From Desulfobacterales bacterium C00003106 (GTDB taxonomy: Bacteria; Desulfobacterota; Desulfobacteria; Desulfobacterales; C00003106): 10,323 nt of DNA. Location of the stretch: positions 1 through 10,323 of the forward strand of contig MAXM01000113.1 of the NCBI GenBank assembly GCA_001751015.1. Direction: 5' to 3'. Shown here piece after piece: positions 1 through 7,002 of this stretch. Within the stretch, counting starts at the first letter, position 1, and the number at the start of each line of letters is the position of its first letter. The position numbers and the translations under genes were made by a program. The notes beneath the pieces were generated by a model. The model did not search any database. It saw nothing but the letters and a program-made list of their open reading frames with translations, and was not told the DNA's origin.

Positions 1-54
1 TTCATGTTGCAGCTTTTGACAAAGGCCTTCTGATATGGTAAGAGTGGCGTCACA

Positions 55-801
55 ATGACAACGACTTGGCGTTTTTTCAAAATATCCTGGCTGCCTTTTC
101 TGTTCATCGCATTGGCTGCCTGTTCGACGACGGAGTTTACGGGTCCGCAGGCCAGAAAAGTTGCGATGACAGGAGAAGACGTGGGAGGCTATCGCGTTCG
201 GCCTTCAGATGGAATTGAAATCAAGTTCTTTTCCCATCCCGATTTGAGCGAAGAAGTGATAGTGGGAGCGAATGGCAAGGTATCTCTTCGGACAGTTGAT
301 GAGATATTGGTGGCGGGATTGACTACTTCTCAATTGGATGAGGTCCTTACAAAGGAATACCTGAACCACTTGAAAAATGTCAGTCTGAGTGTCAATGTGA
401 CAAAACGATCGGGGCAGAGGGTTTATGTGGGGGGCGAGGTAAAAAAACCTGGTTTCTATTCCCTCAAAGACAATATGTCTGTTCTGGACGCTATCCTGGA
501 AGCACAGGGGTTTAATGAAAAAGCCGATCCTGAAAACGTGATTCTCTTACGAAAAGGAGAGACAAAGAGGCGAATGGCCATACCCGTTAATCTAAAACCT
601 GTCATAGCTGGTGAGCAAATTGAAAATGACACCTATATTATGCCGTATGACATTGTCTGTGTGAATGCGATTCAGCGTGAGACATTTTTCACAGGGGGAA
701 ACAAGTTCGTGAAGGAGCCGCGCAAAAAAGACGTGCAAGCCATACCAGACGAATCTTTTTTGCAAGACGCTGGAATACCCCGTGAAGATATGCAGGAATA
801 A
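55..801 (+). CDS. Polysaccharide export lipoprotein, Wza/KpsD-like (Poly_export + SLBB)
   Basis: The product is likely an outer-membrane lipoprotein that helps form the channel through which capsular or exopolysaccharide leaves the cell. The N-terminus has a hydrophobic signal and a lipobox (LAAC, lipidated Cys about residue 23). Residues about 45-120 fit the polysaccharide export domain: a Y-x-V-x-P-x-D-x-I opening, then a GANGKVSL / AGLT segment like the usual DGKxxLPxxGxxxxxGLT. Residues about 123-205 fit one SLBB domain (VYVGGEVKKPGFY). At 248 residues it is shorter than Wza (about 380) and shows one clear SLBB domain and no obvious C-terminal membrane helix, so it resembles the short exporters paired with separate co-polymerase proteins. 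The ribosome site before the ATG is weak. No other capsule gene is in the window; any partner would lie upstream. The family call is firm and the exact polymer is unknown. Confidence 0.88.
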   Translation: MTTTWRFFKISWLPFLFIALAACSTTEFTGPQARKVAMTGEDVGGYRVRPSDGIEIKFFSHPDLSEEVIVGANGKVSLRTVDEILVAGLTTSQLDEVLTKEYLNHLKNVSLSVNVTKRSGQRVYVGGEVKKPGFYSLKDNMSVLDAILEAQGFNEKADPENVILLRKGETKRRMAIPVNLKPVIAGEQIENDTYIMPYDIVCVNAIQRETFFTGGNKFVKEPRKKDVQAIPDESFLQDAGIPREDMQE

Positions 802-918
802 GGAATCCCTGGAATGTCTGATCATGACAGTGTCCGCACTGCTGTAATTCATCGCCCCTCTTCATGCCTCTCCGTAAATAGATTCAGTTGAAAACCGGCT
901 GTGTTTTGTCCCGGGATA

Positions 919-947
919 CAGCGCCGGAAATCTCTTTGCCGGCGCTG
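919..947 (+). terminator. GC-rich 9-bp stem-loop after the export gene; possible weak terminator
   Basis: Bases 919-927 (cagcgccgg) pair perfectly with 939-947 (ccggcgctg) around an 11-base loop. The stem is strong, but no T-run follows on either strand, so a standard intrinsic terminator is not shown. It lies 118 bases past the stop of the export gene and immediately before the palindromic element at 951. It could be a Rho-assisted or inefficient terminator, an RNA-stabilising hairpin, or part of the neighbouring repeat. Confidence 0.35.
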
Positions 948-950
948 ACT

Positions 951-1138
951 CTTAGGAACGGGGATGAAATAACTTTCCCAGGCAGGCGCATAGATTTGGG
1001 TCAAATTTGTTCGATCTCAAATCACAAAAGTTGAAGGAATAGCAAGCTATTTTGATGCTTTTGGGGTTTTAGATCGGGCAAAGGTGGCCTGAAGCTGTGA
1101 TGCATAGTTGCGGAAGTTATTTCGTCCCCGTTCCTTAG
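951..1138. repeat. Imperfect palindromic intergenic element, copy 1 (MITE/REP-like)
   Basis: Terminal inverted repeats at 954-975 and 1114-1135 match over 22 bases with one mismatch. The whole element is centred on 1044.5, where AATAGC (1038-1043) mirrors GCTATT (1046-1051). A 65-nt core at 1012-1076 begins CGATCT and ends AGATCG. It has no coding capacity. The core has the same length, ends and centre as the core of the second element at 1786-1964, so the two belong to one family, although their outer arms differ apart from a shared AATAACTT. Together with the stem-loop at 919-947 it accounts for most of the 379-base gap between 801 and 1181; I see nothing else in that gap. Confidence 0.7.
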
Positions 1139-1180
1139 AAACGGGACTCAGATAACAACAATTTATACTTTGGTAAAATT

Positions 1181-1786
1181 ATGAAAAAAAAATCTCTCTT
1201 TCTTGTTGTATGTTTTGTCTTTTGTCTTTTTTCCGCCCAGCCTCTGCACTGTTGTGTGGGACGCATTCTCGTTGTTGCGGTGAGCGGTTCCCCTGAACAG
1301 GCTATCATGGGGGAAATGCTGTCTATACTGATCAATGAGCGGACAGGAACTACGGTCAACATTGTAGAATACGATCCTAATGCCTGCCACGAAGCCGTAT
1401 TAAAGGAAGAGGCCGACATTTACATCAACTACACAGGTGTGGCGCAGGCCGGCTTGGGAGGCGCAAACGATGTAGATGATCCTCTCGAAGTCTATGCATT
1501 GGTAAACCAGTCCTATAAGGAAAAATTCGGCATGGTCTGGCTGAAACCTTTTGGATTCCGGGGCCCATTGACCGTGGAGGGCGGGGATGAAGAAGATGGT
1601 CGTACCCTGGCTGCGCCGGTAAGCACCAGGGAGGTTTTGAAAAAGTTTCCCGTCTTGGACAGGGTGATAAACAAGCTTGGAGGCAGGATAGACGATAATG
1701 CCATGAGCGAATTGATGAAAAAGACAGAAAATCAAGACATCAAAGAGACCGTAAGAGAGTTTTTGAAAAAAGAGAACCTGATATAG
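1181..1786 (+). CDS. Compact glycine-betaine-type (OpuAC/ProX-like) substrate-binding protein lacking the second lobe
   Basis: Residues 1-24 form a signal peptide. Residues about 28-125 match the first lobe of the OpuAC family: the opening beta strand, a GEM-LS-LI-ERTG helix, and the CHEAVLKEEADIYINYTG stretch, which corresponds to the usual HEALxxGExDxYxEYTG. After KPFGF (about 122-126) the sequence jumps within some 20 residues to AAPVSTREVLKKFP (144-157) and then the family's normal C-terminus (NKLGGRIDDNAMSELM, ending REFLKKENLI). At 201 residues it is about 80-100 shorter than usual, and the missing part is the second lobe that closes over the ligand. It may be a minimal single-lobe binder or a gene decaying by in-frame deletion. 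It has no permease or ATPase beside it and lies between two repeat elements. The ribosome site is poor. The family is fairly sure; function as a transporter subunit is doubtful. Confidence 0.75.
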   Translation: MKKKSLFLVVCFVFCLFSAQPLHCCVGRILVVAVSGSPEQAIMGEMLSILINERTGTTVNIVEYDPNACHEAVLKEEADIYINYTGVAQAGLGGANDVDDPLEVYALVNQSYKEKFGMVWLKPFGFRGPLTVEGGDEEDGRTLAAPVSTREVLKKFPVLDRVINKLGGRIDDNAMSELMKKTENQDIKETVREFLKKENLI

Positions 1787-1964
1787 GGCTCGGCAAAAAA
1801 TAACTTGGCATTTTTGCATCCCGACTTCACCATATCTTTAACCGATCTTCAATCGCAAAAGTCCTCGAAATAGCTCGCTATTCCTGCGGTTTTGCTCAAT
1901 CAGATCGATTAAATCTACGGCAAATTCGGGCGCAAATTCTACCAAGTTATTTTTGACCGAACCC
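1786..1964. repeat. Imperfect palindromic intergenic element, copy 2 (MITE/REP-like)
   Basis: Terminal inverted repeats at 1786-1808 and 1942-1964 match at 20 of 23 positions. The centre is again AATAGC (1869-1874), two bases, then GCTATT (1877-1882). The 65-nt core at 1843-1907 begins CGATCT and ends AGATCG, as in copy 1. The left end shares the last base of the TAG stop of the preceding substrate-binding gene. The element fills most of the 224-base gap before the GTG start at 2011 and has no coding capacity. Transcribed, it would fold into a long hairpin, so it could affect the 3' end of the upstream message. Confidence 0.7.
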
Positions 1965-1993
1965 ATAGCGGTAGTCTTTGAAGCAACGTCTCT

Positions 1994-2000
1994 GAAAGGA
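1994..2000 (+). promoter_or_regulatory. Ribosome binding site deciding a GTG start
   Basis: The sequence GAAAGGA lies 10 bases before the GTG at 2011. The next in-frame ATG (2038-2040) has no comparable purine-rich site and would remove the start of the first membrane segment, so the GTG is preferred. Confidence 0.6.
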
Positions 2001-2010
2001 AAACAGTTTA

Positions 2011-2784
2011 GTGAATTCTATCTACTACTTAACAGCAATGTTATTGGGCGCTATGCACGCACTCGAGCCCGGACACGGTAAGACGGTGGTAGCCGCCTAT
2101 TTGATAGGCTCTAAGGGGAGGAAGATTGACGCTGTCATTCTTGGCGTTATCGTTACATTCACGCATACTTTCAGCATTATCCTTTTGGCCATAGCAGTCA
2201 AGCTGACTTCAAACAGAATAACACTGACAGAAGAATCGTTGCACGGATATTTAGGGACAGTTGCCGGTCTCATGATCTTCAGCATAGGGATGTGGATGCT
2301 GGTGCAGAGAATACGGGGCAGGGAGCCTTTTCATTTTCATTCTCACGACGCATCCCACGCGCACACTCATCCACATCAACACAGCCCTGACAAGAATCAT
2401 GATCATGATCATCATAACCATGACCATCAACACGGACATGACTCAGACAATCATACGCATGGGGAAAAAAGGGCAAGCTACTGGCAGCTTTGCCTTCTCG
2501 GCATCTCCGGGGGGATAGTCCCTTGTCCGGCTGCCATAGCAATCCTGCTGGCTTCGATGGCTGGCGGGCGGCTGGAAGAGGGGCTTACCTATGTACTCTT
2601 GTTCAGCCTCGGGCTAGCCGCTGTCTTGATTGCCATAGGGCTTGTAGTGGTAGGCGCAGGTAAATTGACCAGCCGTTTTTTGGATGCAAAGAAGTTCGCA
2701 AGGAAGATATCTATCGTAAGCGCAGCGCTTATTACCTTAATAGGGGGAGGCACGATAATTGGTTCCATAGGGCATCTGATGTGA
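2011..2784 (+). CDS. NicO/RcnA-family nickel/cobalt exporter with His-rich cytoplasmic loop
   Basis: This is a polytopic inner-membrane protein expected to move Ni(II), Co(II) or a related ion, most likely outward as in RcnA. The family signature HALEPGHGK is at residues 16-24, in or next to the first membrane segment, and is followed by THTFS (51-55). Residues 108-150 are a hydrophilic loop holding 18 histidines, many as HxH or DH pairs, as in RcnA-type metal-sensing or donating loops. Residues about 164-180 carry the second signature (GISGGIVPCP), followed by further membrane helices up to residue 257. A GTG start is used, with a good ribosome site 10 bases upstream. It heads a run of same-strand genes. 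A distinct sulfite/TauE-like substrate cannot be excluded, but the histidine loop favours a divalent metal. Confidence 0.85.
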   Translation: MNSIYYLTAMLLGAMHALEPGHGKTVVAAYLIGSKGRKIDAVILGVIVTFTHTFSIILLAIAVKLTSNRITLTEESLHGYLGTVAGLMIFSIGMWMLVQRIRGREPFHFHSHDASHAHTHPHQHSPDKNHDHDHHNHDHQHGHDSDNHTHGEKRASYWQLCLLGISGGIVPCPAAIAILLASMAGGRLEEGLTYVLLFSLGLAAVLIAIGLVVVGAGKLTSRFLDAKKFARKISIVSAALITLIGGGTIIGSIGHLM

Positions 2785-2889
2785 TGGGTTGCCGGGAGGC
2801 AGCTTTTTAGCGCCCTGCGGGCGGGGTTGAAATTTGATTCGGTTGCAATGACATTGGGAAGAACACTGAAAGGGAGAATAGAGCAGTAG

Positions 2890-3381
2890 ATGACCAGGTT
2901 ATCTCTTACGCTTATTCTGGTTTTGATTTGGGCAGGTGGGGCCTGGGCCCATATGGAGACAGATGACCTTCCCGATTCAGTGGCCATTATGCAATATCGA
3001 CTGTTGCTGTATATGAACCCGGATGATACGGGGCCTCGGAACAGCCTGGCAATGGCCCTTTACCGGACCAACGAATTGGACGAAGCCGAAAAGGAACTCA
3101 GACACATACTTGAACGGGACCCCTCAAATTTCGACGCCCTCGATGGACTGGGGATAGTGCTTATCAGGATGGAGAAACATCAAGAGGCCATGCAGTACCT
3201 TGATAAGGCAGTGAAAATTAACGAACAGGATGTGATGGTCCACGTCCACCTCTCTGTTCTCTACGAAAAGATGATGTTGCCGGAAAAAGCGGGCATGGAA
3301 TTAAACAAGGCCCGATCGCTCGCCTCGGATCCTGTTCAACTTGAAAAAATTGATGAAGAACTGAAACTGGTGAGTGACTGA
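2890..3381 (+). CDS. Secreted tetratricopeptide-repeat protein
   Basis: A signal peptide (about residues 1-20, cleavage after AWA) is followed by TPR-type helical repeats from about residue 33 to 145. The clearest are at about 48-81 (ALYRTNELDEAEKELRHILE, DPSN) and 82-115 (DALDGLGIVLIRMEKHQEAMQYLDKAVKINE), with a weaker third at 116-149. TPR domains bind other proteins, so this is likely a periplasmic scaffold or adaptor and not an enzyme. An in-frame TAG directly precedes the ATG, which fixes the start; AGGGAGA lies 12 bases upstream. It sits between a metal exporter and a PhnD-like lipoprotein, 24 bases from the latter, suggesting one transcript. No specific partner can be named from sequence. 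Confidence 0.85.
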   Translation: MTRLSLTLILVLIWAGGAWAHMETDDLPDSVAIMQYRLLLYMNPDDTGPRNSLAMALYRTNELDEAEKELRHILERDPSNFDALDGLGIVLIRMEKHQEAMQYLDKAVKINEQDVMVHVHLSVLYEKMMLPEKAGMELNKARSLASDPVQLEKIDEELKLVSD

Positions 3382-3405
3382 TAACTGACAAAAGGCAGGG
3401 GATAT

Positions 3406-4323
3406 ATGAAGAGCAGATATCTTTTTTTCTTTTTATTCATATCACTATTCTTGTTTGCGGGCTGCGAGAGCAAGGGAAGAGATGTGTCGGGCAAGGAAGC
3501 CAAGTCCATGAAAATAGGCTACATGATCTGCAACAGCTTGCCTGAGACTACAGCCAGGTTTGAACCGCTTACTTCCTATCTTACAGAAAAGACCGGACAG
3601 AAGTTTGAATCGGTATATGTTAACACCTTTGATTTTGAAGACCTGGTTCGGGACAAAGAAATCGACTTTGCCCATACCAACTCTATTCTTCCCATCATTT
3701 TCAAGAAGGAGTACGGGCTGGAACTCATGGCAGTCGAAATAAGGGGAAAGTACGGCTATCGGGACACAGGGACGATCATAGCGCTCAAGGAAAGCGGAAT
3801 TGACAGTTTTGACGATATGCGCGGGAAGACCATGATATTCGGACCCGCCCTGGCCCCCTTCGGTTATATGGCGCAATACTCTCTCATGCTGTCCAATGGA
3901 TTTGACCCGGAGGAAGATCTGACCTATTACGCCATTCCCTGGGGTTCCTTTAAGCACGAAAAAGTCATATACGGGGTGCTCTTCGGGGCGTACGATATCG
4001 GAGCAGCGCCTTATCTGGACCTGGATCACATGGCCCAGGAGGGAAAGATCAAGATCGATGACTTCAACATCATCGCTGAAAGCATACCCATGCCTTACTG
4101 CACTGTGGGAGTCATGCCTCATGTGGATCGTGACCTGGCTGGAAAGGTAAAGAAAACACTCCTGGATCTCCGGAAAGATGAGACAGTCCTGGTAAATGGA
4201 GAGGTATTAAGGGTTCTGGAAAGCGCATGGATAGAGGGGTTCGCGGAAGCGAGGGACAGCGAATACGACTGTATCAGGGAGCGGCTGAAACAGTGTAATA
4301 TGGCCCCGTACAGGAAATTCTGA
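3406..4323 (+). CDS. PhnD-type (phosphate/phosphite/phosphonate family) substrate-binding lipoprotein with altered ligand site
   Basis: Residues 1-20 form a lipoprotein signal with lipobox FAGC (Cys 20). The mature protein follows the PhnD/PBP2 fold: KIGYMICNSLPETTARFEPL...YLTEKTG at 36-64, IDFAHTN at 86-92, an IIAL-ESGI-SFDDMRGK stretch at 124-141, and the G-A-DIGAAPYLDL helix at 194-206. In characterised PhnD relatives the loop FGDPxSTSG supplies Ser/Thr side chains that hold the phosphonate oxygens. Here that loop (145-154) has the same length, but the Ser-Thr-Ser positions are Ala150, Pro151 and Phe152. The ligand is therefore probably not phosphonate, or is held differently. No PhnC/PhnE transporter is nearby; the neighbours are TPR and beta-helix proteins, so it may act as a sensor or donor. 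The ribosome site (AGGCAGGGG) is good. Confidence 0.85.
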   Translation: MKSRYLFFFLFISLFLFAGCESKGRDVSGKEAKSMKIGYMICNSLPETTARFEPLTSYLTEKTGQKFESVYVNTFDFEDLVRDKEIDFAHTNSILPIIFKKEYGLELMAVEIRGKYGYRDTGTIIALKESGIDSFDDMRGKTMIFGPALAPFGYMAQYSLMLSNGFDPEEDLTYYAIPWGSFKHEKVIYGVLFGAYDIGAAPYLDLDHMAQEGKIKIDDFNIIAESIPMPYCTVGVMPHVDRDLAGKVKKTLLDLRKDETVLVNGEVLRVLESAWIEGFAEARDSEYDCIRERLKQCNMAPYRKF

Positions 4324-4352
4324 CAGCGGTTGTCTCAACAACGGGTAAGAAA

Positions 4353-5360
4353 ATGGAAATTCTCAATGTGACAAAGTCTGTGAAACATCGGGCTTTCACA
4401 AAACGTATGTTGTTTGCCTTCCTTGGTATGGTCTTGTCTTTTTGGCTTGCAGGTCCGGCTTCGGGAAAACCGATGATCGTAGAAAAAGGCGTTATCAAAT
4501 CGGATACTGTCTGGGAAAAAGAGGTCGTTGTCAGGGGAGATGTAGAGATAGCCCGAGGCTCTACACTAATTGTGATGCCGGGTACTGTTGTCAGATTTGT
4601 CAGGATTGAAGCAAACGGACTTGCTGACATTCCGGACAAGGAGAACCATTTTCCCCGGGCCGAGTTGATTGTCAGGGGAAAAATACTTGCCCAGGGAACC
4701 AGGGACAGGATGATTCTCTTTACATCCGCCGAGGATTCCCCTCATCCAGCGGACTGGGGAGCAATCAATCTGTTGGACACCAGAGGAAATATCCTGGAGT
4801 TTTGCGAGGTCAGCTATGCCAACACAGGGCTTCACTGCCACGGAGGCCAGGTTATAGTGGCTAATTGTTATTTCCATGACAATGGTGTGGCCATGGGACA
4901 AAAAAACGTAAAGGAATTTGAAACAAAATGCGTTACCTCCATACTCTATAACCGGATAACAGGCAATGGAGGAGGGGTCCTGTTTGGCAAAGGGACGAGT
5001 CCTGCGATCAGTCATAACGAGATCAGCAATAACGAATTCTATGGCATCTTCGGGAAAAAGGGGAGTGTGGCAAATGTAAGATACAACAACGTCGTCCGTA
5101 ACGCCAAAGGGATCATGCTTTATGCAATGGAAGGATTCAGACTCAGAGAAAACAACATCTCTGACAACGAGAAGTACAACATCTCTCTCCTCGAAGGTCA
5201 GACATGGGATGTGGATGCCCGTCATAACTGGTGGGGGACTACGGACAAAGAGAAAATCAAGAACCTGATCTGGGATAAAGACCAGGATGAAGCATTAGGC
5301 AGATTGGATTTTTCTGATTTTGCCGATTCCCCTGTCGAGGGGGCGGGGGCGCTACAGTGA
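4353..5360 (+). CDS. Secreted right-handed parallel beta-helix protein (NosD-like repeats)
   Basis: A basic N-terminus and hydrophobic segment (about 19-37, cleavage near ASG) indicate export. Residues about 45-125 contain a PbH1-type edge (VVVRGDVEIARGSTLIVMPG, then RAELIVRGKILAQGT) typical of the start of a beta-helix. From about 140 to 290 there are rungs of 20-24 residues with Asn/Gly turns (for example ISHNEISNNEFYGIFG, VRYNNVVRNAKGIMLY). The NWWG at 292-295 is a motif often seen near the end of such helices. NosD, the best-known relative, helps copper-site maturation of N2O reductase, but similar folds serve as sugar-binding or structural proteins, so no reaction is claimed. The gene starts 29 bases after the PhnD-like gene. 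A later start at Met19 is possible but would leave the signal without its basic end. Confidence 0.8.
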   Translation: MEILNVTKSVKHRAFTKRMLFAFLGMVLSFWLAGPASGKPMIVEKGVIKSDTVWEKEVVVRGDVEIARGSTLIVMPGTVVRFVRIEANGLADIPDKENHFPRAELIVRGKILAQGTRDRMILFTSAEDSPHPADWGAINLLDTRGNILEFCEVSYANTGLHCHGGQVIVANCYFHDNGVAMGQKNVKEFETKCVTSILYNRITGNGGGVLFGKGTSPAISHNEISNNEFYGIFGKKGSVANVRYNNVVRNAKGIMLYAMEGFRLRENNISDNEKYNISLLEGQTWDVDARHNWWGTTDKEKIKNLIWDKDQDEALGRLDFSDFADSPVEGAGALQ

Positions 5361-5367
5361 ATCGATT

Positions 5368-5901
5368 ATGGACTGGCTGGACAGACTTAGCATAGGCGCC
5401 ATAGCGGGCATCACTCTCATTGCCATGGGCATGCTGGCAAATCAGGCGATAGTGAAAAAGGACCAGGGCAATGCCGGCATAGTGGCTGTGGATAAAAAGG
5501 CAGCCTATGCCTTGCGAATGGACCAGGATAAAAAGATATACCACGAGGTTGTGTCCCTCAAGGACCGGGGGCTCTATGCGGAGGCCATGGCAGGATTAAA
5601 TGATATCCTGAAAAGATATCCTGAGAATCCTTTGTCATACGTATACACAGCCCAGTTGCATCTTGGACAGGGAAATCTCGGAGAGGGCATCCACAGCTAT
5701 CGTCGGGCGGTTGAGATGGAACCGGACTATGTGGATGACAGAACGCCGCTGTTCATTGGAGACCAGATCAGGGAACTCGTGACGGAAGGCAGAGAGAAAT
5801 TCGGGCGGGAAAAGAAGCTGAAGCCCAAAGATAGAGAGGTGAGGAAGATACTGAAAGATATCTACTATCTTCAGAGCAGATTGGCCGGAGGATGTGAGTA
5901 A
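5368..5901 (+). CDS. Membrane-anchored tetratricopeptide-repeat protein
   Basis: One hydrophobic segment at about residues 7-28 anchors the protein; most of the rest looks soluble, probably periplasmic. A TPR-like region runs from about 55 to 120 (LYAEAMAGLNDILKRYPENP, then YVYTAQLHLGQGNLGEGIHSYRRAVEMEPD), followed by a charged helical tail. A start at 5320 is open in frame but would overlap the preceding gene by 41 bases and add a non-natural Pro/Arg/Gly leader. The ATG at 5368, seven bases past the previous stop, gives a normal signal-anchor and a 177-residue protein. The stop abuts the TTG of the transporter gene, so translation is probably coupled. It is the second TPR protein in the cluster and likely docks other exported members; this is an inference. 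Confidence 0.8.
   Translation: MDWLDRLSIGAIAGITLIAMGMLANQAIVKKDQGNAGIVAVDKKAAYALRMDQDKKIYHEVVSLKDRGLYAEAMAGLNDILKRYPENPLSYVYTAQLHLGQGNLGEGIHSYRRAVEMEPDYVDDRTPLFIGDQIRELVTEGREKFGREKKLKPKDREVRKILKDIYYLQSRLAGGCE
5887..5891 (+). promoter_or_regulatory. Ribosome binding site deciding a TTG start
   Basis: A GGAGG sits 10 bases before the TTG at 5902, inside the end of the preceding gene. The next in-frame ATG (5920) is 28 bases away from it, too far for normal use, so the rare TTG start is favoured. Confidence 0.6.
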
Positions 5902-7002
5902 TTGAAAATTCTTCAAAAAATGCTTGATGCTTCCATTGTGACGGGCGCCCTGTTGGGGCTTGGTGGTGTCTTTTTGACCTATCTTGGCAATCCGGTAAAC
6001 TCCGGAATATGCGTCTCCTGTTTTGTAGAAAATATTGCCGGGGCATTGCAACTCCACAATGATCCTCGCATGAGCTACATACGCCCTGAGCTCATAGGTT
6101 TTCTGCTGGGATCTTTTCTTGTCGCCGTGAAAACCGGCAGGTTTCGAGTAAGGGGCGGCTCCTCATCTATTATCCGTTTTTTCGTGGGCTTCTTCATAAT
6201 AGTAGGTTGCGCTGTTTTTATCGGCTGTCCCATCAAGATGATTCTGCGCCTCGCGGCCGGGGACCTGACCGCAATTGCAGCCACACTCGGACTCATCTTT
6301 GGGGTCTGGCTCGGTGTCAGGTACATCAAGGGGGGATTTGTCCTGGACCAGCCCCGGGAGCTTCCCCGGATAAATGGTTTTGTGATCCCCCTGCTTGCCA
6401 TTATCCTTCTCATTTTCCTGTTGGTTGATCCGGTCTTTATCAAGACAGGGCAAAAAGGGCCCGCGGCCTGGCACGCTCCTGTATATGTATCGCTGTTGGT
6501 CGGGCTTGCTATCGGGGTATCCGCCCAGAGGTCAGGACTGTGCATCACCGGAGGGCTGCGTAATTTTCTTCTTGCAGCAGAAAAGACCTTGCTGACCGGG
6601 GTTCTCACTGCCTTCCTGGTTGCCCTGATTGCAGGCTCCCTCCTGGGTCAATTCAGTTGGGGAATGAACGCCCAGCCCGCGTCCCACCTGAGTCATGGAT
6701 GGACTTTTCTGGCCATGACCATGGTAGGGCTGGCTTCTATATTGATTGATGGATGCCCTTTCCGACAGTTGATAAAGGCCGGAGAAGGGGATGTGGATGC
6801 CGGCATAACTACCCTCGGTATGCTTTTGGGCGGAGGCTTCACCTATGCATGGACGCTCAGAAGCACCTCAGCCGGTCCTACATTTGAAGGAAAAATCGTT
6901 GTATTGGCAGGCCTGGTCTTTTCATTAGTGATAGCCATGGCCTTTCGCAAGAGAATACAGGAAAAGAAAATCCCGGAGGGAAGGGAGCTTGTTCGAGAAT
7001 GA
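5902..7002 (+). CDS. yedE: YeeE/YedE-type membrane transporter (putative sulfur/selenium-compound import)
   Basis: A polytopic inner-membrane protein of 366 residues made of two related halves. Each half has the YeeE/YedE pattern: a SG-x-C motif (GICVSC at 36-40; RSGLCITGG at 210-218) and later a GCP motif (109-110; DGCPFRQLIKAGEG at 283-296). The half-matching cysteines Cys37, Cys109, Cys214 and Cys285 correspond to those proposed to pass thiosulfate through YeeE; Cys40 and Cys103 are extra. A subgroup called YedE is linked by gene context to selenium metabolism, and the next gene here encodes a putative Se/S carrier, which supports that subgroup. It uses a TTG start with GGAGG 10 bases upstream. 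Its TGA overlaps the next ATG by four bases (ATGA). The substrate (thiosulfate, selenium compound or other reduced chalcogen) is not settled by sequence. Confidence 0.85.
   Translation: MKILQKMLDASIVTGALLGLGGVFLTYLGNPVNSGICVSCFVENIAGALQLHNDPRMSYIRPELIGFLLGSFLVAVKTGRFRVRGGSSSIIRFFVGFFIIVGCAVFIGCPIKMILRLAAGDLTAIAATLGLIFGVWLGVRYIKGGFVLDQPRELPRINGFVIPLLAIILLIFLLVDPVFIKTGQKGPAAWHAPVYVSLLVGLAIGVSAQRSGLCITGGLRNFLLAAEKTLLTGVLTAFLVALIAGSLLGQFSWGMNAQPASHLSHGWTFLAMTMVGLASILIDGCPFRQLIKAGEGDVDAGITTLGMLLGGGFTYAWTLRSTSAGPTFEGKIVVLAGLVFSLVIAMAFRKRIQEKKIPEGRELVRE

Noticed and set aside
16..44. A perfect TTGACA at 16-21 upstream of the export gene, as a sigma-70 promoter
   Set aside because: The hexamer at 17-base spacing (TAAGAG) matches the -10 consensus at only 3 of 6 positions, so a promoter is not supported.
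951..1138. CRISPR array or tRNA in the gap
   Set aside because: There are no regularly spaced direct repeats and no cloverleaf; the structure is one palindrome.
1164..1169. TATACT as a -10 box for the binding-protein gene
   Set aside because: It lies 11 bases before the ATG, leaving almost no leader, and no -35 box is found at the right distance.
2251..2439. A Met/Val-rich minus-strand peptide opposite the His-rich loop
   Set aside because: Its composition is simply the reverse complement of His codons (CAT read as ATG).
2811..2823. CGCCC-TGC-GGGCG hairpin after the exporter gene as a terminator
   Set aside because: The stem is only 5 bp, the T-run precedes it on the + strand, and no T-run follows on either strand.
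3445..4122. A 225-codon open frame on the minus strand opposite the PhnD-like gene
   Set aside because: It is the antisense shadow of a well-supported gene and shows no recognisable domain or ribosome site.
4566..5225. A 219-codon minus-strand open frame opposite the beta-helix gene
   Set aside because: It mirrors the repeats of the true gene in the other strand and has no family features of its own.
5320..5367. Upstream start for the second TPR protein
   Set aside because: It would overlap the preceding gene by 41 bases and put a Pro/Arg/Gly leader before a normal signal-anchor; ATG at 5368 fits better.
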